Assembly: GCA_023511795.1 (NCBI GenBank)
Contig: JAIMAU010000005.1
Span: forward strand, 1-64,000
DNA length: 64,000 nt
Source: Armatimonadota bacterium
GTDB taxonomy: Bacteria; Armatimonadota; UBA5829; DTJY01
Direction: 5' to 3'
The translations under genes and the position numbers were made by a program. Below the pieces are notes generated by a model. That model was not told the origin of the DNA, did no database searches, and was given only the letters and a program-made list of their open reading frames with translations. This document shows positions 53,900 to 61,967 of the stretch, in pieces (positions within the stretch are counted from its first letter, which is position 1; each line of letters begins with the position of its first letter).

Positions 53900-54793
53900 C
53901 TATTCGCCGGCTATTATTTTGTCCATGCGAATGGCAACATCTTTTAGATATGCGGCATCGCCTCCCGGAAGCTCCGCCGTCAAATAACCTTTATAACCTA
54001 CCTCGTCGAGCGCCTTGCGTACTTCAATCCAATCGACGCTTCCTTCACGCAGGTTTTTCCACTCACGAGTATCCTTTTTAAAATCCTTTACATGAACCCT
54101 GTAAATTCGTTTTCCAAGCGTGCGGATCCAATCTTGCGGCCATCCAAATGCCACAACGTTTCCGACATCGAAGTACGCTCGAACAAATGGACTATCAAGC
54201 TCATCTACATACCGTGCGAATTCCATTGGGCTTAGCAGGAAGTTATTCCATACGTTTTCAATCGCAATTGTAACATTCAAATCCTTTGCCGTCGGGATAA
54301 TGCGCCTGATATTTTTCTGAGATCGGTGATATGCATCTTCATATCGCGTATGTTCGTTGACCACTGCTGGAACAAGCAGGAGGCAAGCCGCACCCATTTC
54401 CTTCGCTCCTTTGAGCCCTTCTTTGGCCGCTTGGACTGCTTCGTCCTGCGTTTTCTCATCCGCAGCGGATAGTGGCTTTCCCCAGCCACCGTAGATTACC
54501 GAGTGAATTTCTATGCCTGCTTTCTCTGCCGCTAAACGCATAGCTTCGGTTTCTTTTGGATCTGTCAAAGGCGGTGCTTCGACGCCGTCAAATCCACAAT
54601 CTCTTGCAAGCTTCATGCGGTCTTCGGTGCTTAGATTTCCTGGCAGCATGCCGAAAACCAACGCCTTTTTAAGCTCGGATTTTGACACTGAACTTTCCTC
54701 CTTGGCAAATGTTTCCGATGTTATTAAGCTTGGTGACAAGCCAGCCGCCAACGCAATTTTCGCTGCCCGCCCCAAGAACTCACGTCTTTTCAT
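53900..54793 (-). CDS. Tat-exported sugar phosphate isomerase/epimerase-like protein
   Basis: 297 residues. Tat signal KRREFLGRAAKIALAAG. TIM barrel with CGFDGVEAPPLTD, IEIHSVIYGGWG, VTIAIENVWNNFLLSP (Glu), VRAYFDVGNVVAFGWP (Asp), RVHVKDFKKDTREW (His) and YLTAELPGGD (final Glu): all four usual metal ligands of the fold are present. Export and the neighbouring oxidoreductase point to a non-phosphorylated, probably 3-keto sugar substrate. Last gene before the terminator; 73 bp after the oxidoreductase. Confidence 0.86.
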   Translation of the reverse strand: MKRREFLGRAAKIALAAGLSPSLITSETFAKEESSVSKSELKKALVFGMLPGNLSTEDRMKLARDCGFDGVEAPPLTDPKETEAMRLAAEKAGIEIHSVIYGGWGKPLSAADEKTQDEAVQAAKEGLKGAKEMGAACLLLVPAVVNEHTRYEDAYHRSQKNIRRIIPTAKDLNVTIAIENVWNNFLLSPMEFARYVDELDSPFVRAYFDVGNVVAFGWPQDWIRTLGKRIYRVHVKDFKKDTREWKNLREGSVDWIEVRKALDEVGYKGYLTAELPGGDAAYLKDVAIRMDKIIAGE

Positions 54794-54866
54794 AACATTT
54801 TTCCTCTAGAATTCGGAGTGATGGAAATTTTTAAATAACCTATTTTGTTTCTTTACCCCAATCCTG

Positions 54867-56216
54867 CTACACTTTGGGAAAAACCCAGGGCTTTCGGTAG
54901 ATTGGCGTTACAAGTTCGTTGGCTTCCTTGTCGCCAATGATTTCGCCCTTTTTTGCATCCCAACGAACCTTGCGCCCTACTTTCATTGAAATATGCGCAA
55001 TGTCGATGGCAATAGCTATTGGCAAATGGTAATCGAAATTGCATGACGGTTGCTGTCGGGTTTTAATTGCATCCAAGAACTCCCTGTCATGCCCTGGCGA
55101 CGAAGGTATCGTTGGAGGCGGAGGAGTGAATTCTTCGCCCTCCTTCATCTTTTGCTTTTCAACAACCACTTTGTGGCTGCCATAATCACCTAGCAAGGTA
55201 GCATCAGTCCCATGGAAAATTACGCCTAGTCTTCGCCCTCCATCTGGTGGACCGCCAAAGTCGAAGTTATAGCTATTTCCACACATGTTTATCCACGACA
55301 TAGTGAAGCCAGGAAATTCCCAAACTGCATCTACTGTGTCGGGGATGTCGCTAATGTCGTCAGCCACGAATCTTCCACCAGTAGCATTTGCAGACAGGGG
55401 CTGTCCTGGATCCATTGCCCAAAAAGCAAGGTCGAGAATATGGGGACCTAGCTCGCTTAGCCAGCTTGCCACATAGTCTTTAAAATACCTGTGAAACTTA
55501 AATCGTGCTTCATTATATGGCACTTTTGGCGCAGGTCCAAGCCACGCATCCCAATCCAATCCTAGAGGCGGTTCGGAATCTGGTGTCTTACCTATGCCCC
55601 CAGGATACTCGTTCATAGTACAAATCACGCGAACAGCCATCACCTTACCAAGCTTACCTGATTGAACTATTTCGACACAGCGGCGGAAGTTGTCCAAGGA
55701 GTGAATTTGTGTCCCCACTTGCGTTACACGCTTATTATCCCGCGCTGCCTTTGCCATCGCAATTGCTTCGGCAGGATAGCGCGAAATTGGTTTTTCGCAG
55801 TAGACATCCTTCCCAGCTTGGCAAGCATAAATGGACATTAGAGGATGCCAATGAGGCGGTGTTGTTATAACAACTGCATCGATGTCCTTCTGCTCCAACA
55901 CCTCGCGGAAGTCTTTGAATGCCTTTGCCTTGCCTTCGGTCTTTTCAACAGCCGCATTCCGGCGTTCCTCGCTTACGTCGCAGACGGCCCCAATTTCCAC
56001 GTCTTCGTATTTCATGAACCCGTTCATGACGCCCATTCCGCGACCACCAAGCCCAATACAACCAAGAACGATTTTCTCGTTTGCTGAAACCACTTTTCTT
56101 ACCTCCTGTGCTGCAGCGTGGCTAACAGACAGACCCATGCCCGCTGTTAATGCCATCGCCGAAGATGACTTAAGAAAATCACGCCTACTCAATTTGTGAG
56201 CCTTTCTCGCTTCCAT
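54867..56216 (-). CDS. Tat-exported Gfo/Idh/MocA oxidoreductase
   Basis: 449 residues, GGAGG nine bases before the ATG. Tat signal LSRRDFLKSSSAMALTAG. IVLGCIGLGGRGMGVMNGF binds the cofactor; VITTPPHWHPLMSIYACQAGKDVYCEKPISRYP holds the catalytic lysine; WLSELGPHILDLAFWAM holds the conserved His-x-x-Asp pair of the second domain. The ending PIYRKPWVFPKV is usual for planctomycete-type members. Likely oxidises a glycoside in the envelope, feeding the lyase/hydrolase partners. Thirty-eight bp after the GHL10 gene. Confidence 0.9.
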   Translation of the reverse strand: MEARKAHKLSRRDFLKSSSAMALTAGMGLSVSHAAAQEVRKVVSANEKIVLGCIGLGGRGMGVMNGFMKYEDVEIGAVCDVSEERRNAAVEKTEGKAKAFKDFREVLEQKDIDAVVITTPPHWHPLMSIYACQAGKDVYCEKPISRYPAEAIAMAKAARDNKRVTQVGTQIHSLDNFRRCVEIVQSGKLGKVMAVRVICTMNEYPGGIGKTPDSEPPLGLDWDAWLGPAPKVPYNEARFKFHRYFKDYVASWLSELGPHILDLAFWAMDPGQPLSANATGGRFVADDISDIPDTVDAVWEFPGFTMSWINMCGNSYNFDFGGPPDGGRRLGVIFHGTDATLLGDYGSHKVVVEKQKMKEGEEFTPPPPTIPSSPGHDREFLDAIKTRQQPSCNFDYHLPIAIAIDIAHISMKVGRKVRWDAKKGEIIGDKEANELVTPIYRKPWVFPKV

Positions 56217-56254
56217 TTATGAAGCCTCCAAACTTTTTCTATTGCCTATGTTCG

Positions 56255-57910
56255 TCATTGGCTGTTGACCGTCCTTGCAAATTTCAAGACTGGTTCTAAA
56301 TCCGAACTTATATAATGGCAACAGAAAAATACGATTCCTTTAACACCTCTTTTTCGACAAAGTTCAATCTGGTGTCTAACATAATCCTTTTCTTGAGGAA
56401 CCGCTTTTTGGTCCTTAAATGTATAAATCGACAGCCCAGGAATGACCTTCTCGTGCCACTTCGGGAGCTTTTCCCACTCATCAAAAGCCCTAGCCAGCTC
56501 CTCATGGCCAACATACGCCATTGGAATCACATAATCAATAAAGCCCTCTTTAATCCAACGTTGCCAATCTTGGAGAACCCCATCCGCGCTTGCCTTTTTA
56601 TAGAACACAGCCGCAGTTACTTTGATATTAGGGCGAATCCGCTTTGCAGACTGGTAGACATCCTTTACAAGATCGCTGATGCGGTCCATTCTCCACTGTT
56701 TCCACGAGGCCGTTTGTTTCTGCAATAGCTTCTGCTCGCTTAATTCCTTATCAACAGGCATTGCAGGGTCATCTACGGTGGGCGTGATGACTTGCTCATC
56801 AGCAAAGAAGCTTGCCGGACGATCAACACCGAGAACAACCATAAGGTCGTGCATATTCACCGCTGGCCCATCTATCCAAATTACATTCATTCCTTCTTCG
56901 ACAAGCTTTCTCAATTTAGCTGCGTCTTGCTGCGACCAAACGTAAATATTCGACACGACAAGGATTTCGTCAGCGGAGGGCTCATCTTTCCCAAATTCTG
57001 CAGTTGTAGCTTTGAATCCAATGCGTTCCAGCCATGCTTCAGCAGCATTTTTAAAAGCCGAACCATAGCGCTTCGTATTTGCCTCAGAAATGAGAATTCG
57101 GATTCGCTTGGAATCAGCGCCGAATCCTCTGAGCTTTGCGCGCAGAAAATTGTCTAAAACGAGAAATCTAGAGTATTCGGCGTGCCAATTAAACAATAAT
57201 ACACTCCCTTTTCCTAAACGGTTGTCGACAATTGCAGGAATGCCATTATCAAATACAGCGAGGACTCTGCCAGTAGTAGCAGCATGAACTGGGTTTGCAC
57301 TCATAGTCAACCTTAAGGGAAATTTATCCCATGTGGGCAAATCAAGCCCGGTAGCCTTGCGGAACTCTTCAGCTGCTTCCCCGTAGCCCAATGACATATT
57401 CAGAAAGCGTATATAATCGAAATGTATTCCATCCAAATTAGGGTATTGCTTCACCGCCGAGAGCATTAAGTCCCGCTGGAAATCCCGAACTTCTTTTTTT
57501 GTGAAGTCAAACCAACCTGCCTTCTTGCCTTCGGCATCTTCCGCAAGCCAATCTTGATGCTTTGACGTGATAGCACCATTCTCGGCTTCTCCGTTCACAA
57601 ACCAAGCGTGTACCTTAATCCCCCTCTTGTGAGCGGCTTCTATGCAGTACCCGAGGGGGTCGAAGTCGCCCACAACGGAGCTTGACATCGGACAAAGCGG
57701 CGTTTTGAACCAAGCTTGCTCATGATGGAAAACGAGAACAAAGATATTGTCTATCCCACAACGCTGTGCTTGGTCTAACGTCTTATCTGCAACTTCTTTG
57801 CTTATAACTCGCTCCGGGTGTACCCAAAGGCCATTAATTGCCATCGTGGAGCTCCTAAACAACCAAAGGCAAGCACACACCGCAATTAATCTAAAAGCCA
57901 CCATTCGCAT
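56255..57910 (-). CDS. GHL10-like hydrolase barrel interrupted by an inserted domain
   Basis: 551 residues, signal peptide to about 23. The first barrel half (24-205) has GLWVHPERVISKEVADKTLDQAQRCGIDNIFVLV, GIKVHAWFVNGE and NLDGIHFDYIRFLNMS with the acidic residue. About 170 residues (205-375) of different character follow (VLAVFDNGIPAIVDNRLGKGSVLLFNW, RIRILISEANTKRYG, GMNVIWIDGPAVNMHDLMVVLG), similar in outline to amidotransferase/ThuA-like folds. The barrel then resumes (QWRMDRISDLVKDVYQSAKRIRPNIKVTAAVF, DYVIPMAYVG, VIPGLSIYTF). Insertion in a loop of PF02638 is the simplest reading. Leads the minus-strand trio ending at 53900. Confidence 0.75.
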   Translation of the reverse strand: MRMVAFRLIAVCACLWLFRSSTMAINGLWVHPERVISKEVADKTLDQAQRCGIDNIFVLVFHHEQAWFKTPLCPMSSSVVGDFDPLGYCIEAAHKRGIKVHAWFVNGEAENGAITSKHQDWLAEDAEGKKAGWFDFTKKEVRDFQRDLMLSAVKQYPNLDGIHFDYIRFLNMSLGYGEAAEEFRKATGLDLPTWDKFPLRLTMSANPVHAATTGRVLAVFDNGIPAIVDNRLGKGSVLLFNWHAEYSRFLVLDNFLRAKLRGFGADSKRIRILISEANTKRYGSAFKNAAEAWLERIGFKATTAEFGKDEPSADEILVVSNIYVWSQQDAAKLRKLVEEGMNVIWIDGPAVNMHDLMVVLGVDRPASFFADEQVITPTVDDPAMPVDKELSEQKLLQKQTASWKQWRMDRISDLVKDVYQSAKRIRPNIKVTAAVFYKKASADGVLQDWQRWIKEGFIDYVIPMAYVGHEELARAFDEWEKLPKWHEKVIPGLSIYTFKDQKAVPQEKDYVRHQIELCRKRGVKGIVFFCCHYISSDLEPVLKFARTVNSQ

Positions 57911-57944
57911 TTCTCATTTCCCTTGTGGTTAGATTTCTGCTTTC

Positions 57945-58802
57945 CTAATCGCTGTCTTTTACAAACAGCGGTCGAAGGAAATTGTAGCCAAGTTTCAATC
58001 CTTCAACTCTTCGCTCACCAGAAAAAACAGGGTCTTCATGTTCTATCGCCGCCCCACCGTTGTAGCCTACTTCCCTCAGCGCGGAGATGAAACCAGCCCA
58101 GTCTATCACACCAAATCCGGGAATCCTATACCTCCACCAACCGCGGCTGAAAAACCCCTTGCAACTCAAGACGTCTTCTTTTATTTCGGTGTCCTTCAAA
58201 TGAACATGGTGAATCCTCGAACCAAAGGTCTTAACAGCACCGATGTAGTCAATAAACTGCCAAACCAGGTGGGAGGGGTCAAACTCTAAACCTAGAGCTG
58301 GAGAGTCAACTGCGTCGAACATCATTTCCCAAGCAGCTGGGTGAAAGCCAAAATTTTTCGACTTAGCCGGAAGATTTGAAACTGCTGGCCAATTTTCAAA
58401 TGCGATTTTCACACCGTTATTTTCGGCGATTTTTGCAATCTCACCAAACGCCTCTCTAAAAATTGGAATGTTTTCCTCTAATGATTTCTCAGGATCTCCG
58501 GCGGACATTGCAGCAATAACAGGAACGCCCAATTCGGATGCAAATTCAATCACAATGCGGAAGTCGGATATTCGCTCTGCGGCTGGCTTGAAAGTAGCAT
58601 CGTAAAACGACAACGCCGTTAACGCAATGTTGTACTTCGCTTGAAGCTCACTTGCCAACTTTGCGGCCTCCTTGCGCTTGTCCGTGGACTTCAAAACCTC
58701 CGCAGGCCAAGACTTTGCGTGAACCTCTAATCCATCATAGCCGATGGATGACGCCAGCCTAAATTCATCTTCATTGAAAATCGTTAGATATCCTAGCTTC
58801 AT
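57945..58802 (-). CDS. Sugar phosphate isomerase/epimerase-like protein, cytoplasmic
   Basis: 285 residues from ATG 58800-58802 with AAGGAG six bases upstream; the longer frame to 58838 would overlap that site. No signal peptide. TIM barrel with LGYLTIFNEDEF, YDGLEVHAKSWP, VKIAFENWPAVSNLP (Glu), LGLEFDPSHLVWQFID (Asp and His, typical of this branch), IHHVHLKDTEI (His) and AAIEHEDPVF (last Glu). All metal ligands present. Followed 35 bp later by the GHL10 gene and preceded 11 bp earlier by another barrel gene. Cytoplasmic relative of the exported forms. Confidence 0.87.
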   Translation of the reverse strand: MKLGYLTIFNEDEFRLASSIGYDGLEVHAKSWPAEVLKSTDKRKEAAKLASELQAKYNIALTALSFYDATFKPAAERISDFRIVIEFASELGVPVIAAMSAGDPEKSLEENIPIFREAFGEIAKIAENNGVKIAFENWPAVSNLPAKSKNFGFHPAAWEMMFDAVDSPALGLEFDPSHLVWQFIDYIGAVKTFGSRIHHVHLKDTEIKEDVLSCKGFFSRGWWRYRIPGFGVIDWAGFISALREVGYNGGAAIEHEDPVFSGERRVEGLKLGYNFLRPLFVKDSD

Positions 58803-58812
58803 AAGCATCTCC

Positions 58813-59571
58813 TTACCTATTTCCCTCAGCCAAACCATTTGAAGTTAGGTATTCATAGCTTTTCTTAACGTCGAGCAACATGTCTCCATAGGATGCATCT
58901 AACTCAACAATAAGCCAATCAAGAACATTTGGATCTGCGGCGCCAATGATTGCTGGAAAATCAAGCTTGCCTGATCCTACCGCCGTGTGTACATGCTCAC
59001 CTTCTTTCAACAAGCCATCCTTAATATGAAGCAACGGCATACGAGACTTATATTGTGAAATAATCTTTACAGGGTCAGCTTTTCCAAATGCACACCAATA
59101 TACGTCAAGTTCGCTAAAAACTTCGGGAGCCTCCCCCATGATTATGTCAAATGCGTACTTGCCATTCAATGTTACAAACTCCCACCAATGATTGTGAATG
59201 CCAAAAGTCATGTCGTATGCCTTTACTAATTCGGCTGCTCTATTGAATTTGTCAATCGCCCGCTTGCACGCATCAATAGTTTCAAATTCAGCCGGTCCAA
59301 GCCCACTAATCACTCGTTTGTTGCCTAATGTAAGCTCGGTCTCGCAAATCTGGCTTACATTTTCTGAAGTTGGCAGTGGCGTATGGCTGCTGGAAACCTG
59401 GAGACCGAGGTCATCAATAACTTTCTTAATTTCCTTCGGGTCGTGCCCGTGGAGTCCAGCAAATTCGACACCCTTGTATCCGATGTCTGCGATTATTTTT
59501 AGGGTGCCAGGAAAATCTTGCTTTGCCATCTCGCGGACTGTGTACAGTTGAATCGAAATTGGTTTCGCCAT
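58813..59571 (-). CDS. Sugar phosphate isomerase/epimerase-like protein, cytoplasmic
   Basis: 252 residues, shorter than its neighbour. SIQLYTVREMAKQDFPGTLKIIADIGYKGVEFAGLHG, LQVSSSHTPLP, MTFGIHNHWWEFV (the Glu position is shifted to HNHWWEF, as in inosose-dehydratase-like members), FSELDVYWCAFGKADP (Asp), LLHIKDGLL (His) and WLIVELDASYGDM (last Glu). Pattern is of the IolE/IolI type. First gene of the minus-strand run 59571-53900, so the two cytoplasmic isomerases, a GHL10, an oxidoreductase and a Tat isomerase may share one mRNA. Confidence 0.87.
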   Translation of the reverse strand: MAKPISIQLYTVREMAKQDFPGTLKIIADIGYKGVEFAGLHGHDPKEIKKVIDDLGLQVSSSHTPLPTSENVSQICETELTLGNKRVISGLGPAEFETIDACKRAIDKFNRAAELVKAYDMTFGIHNHWWEFVTLNGKYAFDIIMGEAPEVFSELDVYWCAFGKADPVKIISQYKSRMPLLHIKDGLLKEGEHVHTAVGSGKLDFPAIIGAADPNVLDWLIVELDASYGDMLLDVKKSYEYLTSNGLAEGNR

Positions 59572-59780
59572 AAGCTACTCCTTATTATCCAAAGTCTCCC
59601 CTTTTGGGATTAATTCACAACCATTGAGACGTTTCGACAATATCCAAGGAATACCTCCAAAACATAAAGCATATAATTTAATAAAAAACATGTTTTTTTA
59701 GTTGTTTAGCCGAATTCGCGAATACCCTGGCTACACAAGAAACAACACCTCAGAGCACAATCCTGACGACCTAGAAAGCT

Positions 59781-59809
59781 TTGACAAACCCCAGGAGTGA
59801 TATTATCAT
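59781..59809 (+). promoter_or_regulatory. Strong sigma-70-type promoter of the GT87 gene
   Basis: TTGACA (59781-59786), 17-bp spacer, TATCAT (59804-59809). The start of transcription near 59816 leaves about 18 bases of leader, with GGAGGG at 59822-59827. Confidence 0.75.
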
Positions 59810-59833
59810 AATCATGGTCTTGGAGGGCACCAA

Positions 59834-61075
59834 TTGAAACTGCGATGGTACCATATTCTCGCGTTCGCACTGCTGGCGGCCTATTGCATAAGGCTGTTGT
59901 ATGGCTTTGCACAAGAGACATCCAATCTCCAGTGGGACTTCAGGACTTACTATTACGCAGCTAAAGCTCACAAAGCTGGGCTCAATCCATACAGTTTAAC
60001 CGATCTCTCGCGCATTGCCGGTACGTCAATTACGCTTCGCTACGTCTACCCACCCATTATCCTGTATTGTTTTCGTATTTTTGCACTGCTTCCCTACGCT
60101 GCAGCATATTGGGCGTGGCTGTTGCTCAAATCAATACTGCTATTTGCTCTTATTCGGCTCTGGATAAGGGTATTTTTAATTAAAGAAGCAGACCCGTTTT
60201 TCTATGTCTTCTGCGCAGTTGCTTTTACTGGCTGTTTGTTCCACGACATTATTGCAGGCAATATATCTATAGTAGAACAATTCCTTTTGTGGCAAGCTTT
60301 TGCGTTCTACCTGAAACGCAAAACAGGGCTGTTCTGCATTTTTCTGACATTAGCAAGCATTTTCAAATTGACCCCGATATTGTTCCTACTGCTTTTGTTG
60401 TTTAGAGACGACAGAAAAAGGTTCTTATATGCTGTAGTCTCGCTTTCCATATTCACAGCGGCAATCTTGCTACCAATTTTGCGCTATCCTGACCTTGGTC
60501 GAAGCTTCTTAAACACCATAACCCGCCTGGATGAGCGCGCTGAACAATACAATCCCTCAACACTGTCATTCGTAAGAGACGTATGCGACCTAGCGGAGAA
60601 ACATATTGGCATCAAAATATCCTCTCTCACGGAAACTACTCTTTTCCTTGCCATTTGCATAGCCCTGCTTGCAGTATCATGGTGGGCATTTCGCAAGAAT
60701 AGCCTGTTAATAAAAGCAGATGAGAGAATAGGTTTATTCCTTTGGTGTTTTGCTCTTGCGCTCGTGATGCCTCGGTTCAAACCATACTCTTACATCCTCT
60801 TACTTGCTCCAGCCTATTATTTGATAAAAAACACAAAACACATACATGTAAGCACTCTTCTCTTTCTAATTGCAGCATCACCGACGCCTGAAATTATGCT
60901 AGGGTTTGGTCTTTTCGGCATGATGGTGGCGTCCTACTTCCTATTGCTACTGGTATTCGGCCTCTGGGGGCTGTTTATTTATGAAATGACAGTCAGTTCA
61001 CTAGAAATTAAGCAACAAGCTTCGCGACAAGCACGCATTGCACAGGTAGCACAACGTAAAGAAGTGAAAAATTAG
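59834..61075 (+). CDS. GT87/DUF2029 membrane mannosyltransferase-like protein
   Basis: 413 residues from a TTG six bases after GGAGGG. About ten membrane helices. QWDFRTYYYAAKAHKAGLNPY in the first outer loop has the conserved Asp of GT-C enzymes; RYVYPPIILYCFRIFALLPYAAAYW, GNISIVEQFLLWQ and RFKPYSYILLLAPAYY are family landmarks. GT87 members (such as mycobacterial PimE) use polyprenyl-phosphate mannose. This ties in with the TMTC array, which probably uses the same donor. Ends in a charged, Gln/Lys-rich cytoplasmic tail. Single gene with its own strong promoter. Confidence 0.85.
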   Translation: MKLRWYHILAFALLAAYCIRLLYGFAQETSNLQWDFRTYYYAAKAHKAGLNPYSLTDLSRIAGTSITLRYVYPPIILYCFRIFALLPYAAAYWAWLLLKSILLFALIRLWIRVFLIKEADPFFYVFCAVAFTGCLFHDIIAGNISIVEQFLLWQAFAFYLKRKTGLFCIFLTLASIFKLTPILFLLLLLFRDDRKRFLYAVVSLSIFTAAILLPILRYPDLGRSFLNTITRLDERAEQYNPSTLSFVRDVCDLAEKHIGIKISSLTETTLFLAICIALLAVSWWAFRKNSLLIKADERIGLFLWCFALALVMPRFKPYSYILLLAPAYYLIKNTKHIHVSTLLFLIAASPTPEIMLGFGLFGMMVASYFLLLLVFGLWGLFIYEMTVSSLEIKQQASRQARIAQVAQRKEVKN

Positions 61076-61188
61076 ATATCAGATGTTAATGGGATACGAT
61101 TTTATTCACTTGAAGGCTATGACTTGCAAAAGATTTTAAAGCACCCGCCTACTTTGAAATAATAGTTCTATTGGTATTTTCTCATTAT

Positions 61189-61845
61189 TTACTTAGATGC
61201 TTCGCGTTCAAGGTATTTTTTAAACCACTCCCTAGCAAGCCGGGCCACTTCCTCCAGCGCACCTGGTTCTTCAAAAAGATGGCTAGCACCGGGGATTATT
61301 ACAAGCTCCTTTGGACCTGGAAGTAAATCATAAGCTTCGCGGTTCAAGGGAATTATAGGCCAATCTGCGCCGCCAACGATTAGAAGCGTAGGAGAAGTTA
61401 CATTCACAAGATATTCCATGGCAAGGTCGGGACGTCCACCACGCGAGACTATCGCCTTGATAACATTTCCCAACTCCGCTGCCGCAATCAACGCCGCTGC
61501 CGCTCCAGTGCTTGCTCCAAAATAACCCAAGTTAAGAGAACGTGTTTCCGCGTCAAGCAATGCCCAATCGGTCGCAAACATCAGGCGCTCTGCAAGAAGT
61601 TCCACATCGAAAACTTTTTCTCTGTCCTCAGCCTCCCACTGCTCAAGCAAATCAAACAGCAAAGTCGCTATCCCTCCACGCCTTAGCTCATGTGCAACAA
61701 ACTGGTTCCTAGGACTAAATCGCGAACTTCCACTGCCATGAGCGAAAATGACCAATCCAAAAGCATCTTTTGGTATAGCCAGGATTCCTTCCAACGTCGC
61801 TTGCGGAGTTTCTATCGTCACTTTTCTCTCAACTTCAGTTGCCAT
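61189..61845 (-). CDS. Alpha/beta hydrolase of the dienelactone hydrolase group
   Basis: 218 residues. LEGILAIPKDAFGLVIFAHGSGSSRFSPRNQFVAHEL is the oxyanion-strand region; GYFGASTGAAAALIAAAEL has the nucleophile Ser in GASTG; LLIVGGADWPIIPLNREAY gives the Asp; IPGASHLFEEPGALEEV gives the His. Often found fused to or near phosphoribosyltransferase domains; here alone. Serine hydrolase with unknown ester or lactone substrate. Convergent with GT87. Confidence 0.85.
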   Translation of the reverse strand: MATEVERKVTIETPQATLEGILAIPKDAFGLVIFAHGSGSSRFSPRNQFVAHELRRGGIATLLFDLLEQWEAEDREKVFDVELLAERLMFATDWALLDAETRSLNLGYFGASTGAAAALIAAAELGNVIKAIVSRGGRPDLAMEYLVNVTSPTLLIVGGADWPIIPLNREAYDLLPGPKELVIIPGASHLFEEPGALEEVARLAREWFKKYLEREASK

Positions 61846-61967
61846 TTTATTCTCCTTGCCCTAAACAATTTTAAATGAATTTTCCTGCAATTTTTATTTG
61901 CGAAACATAGTCGGTCTACCTTGACACATACCTCTTGAATTATTAGTATACCAACATGGAGGATAAA

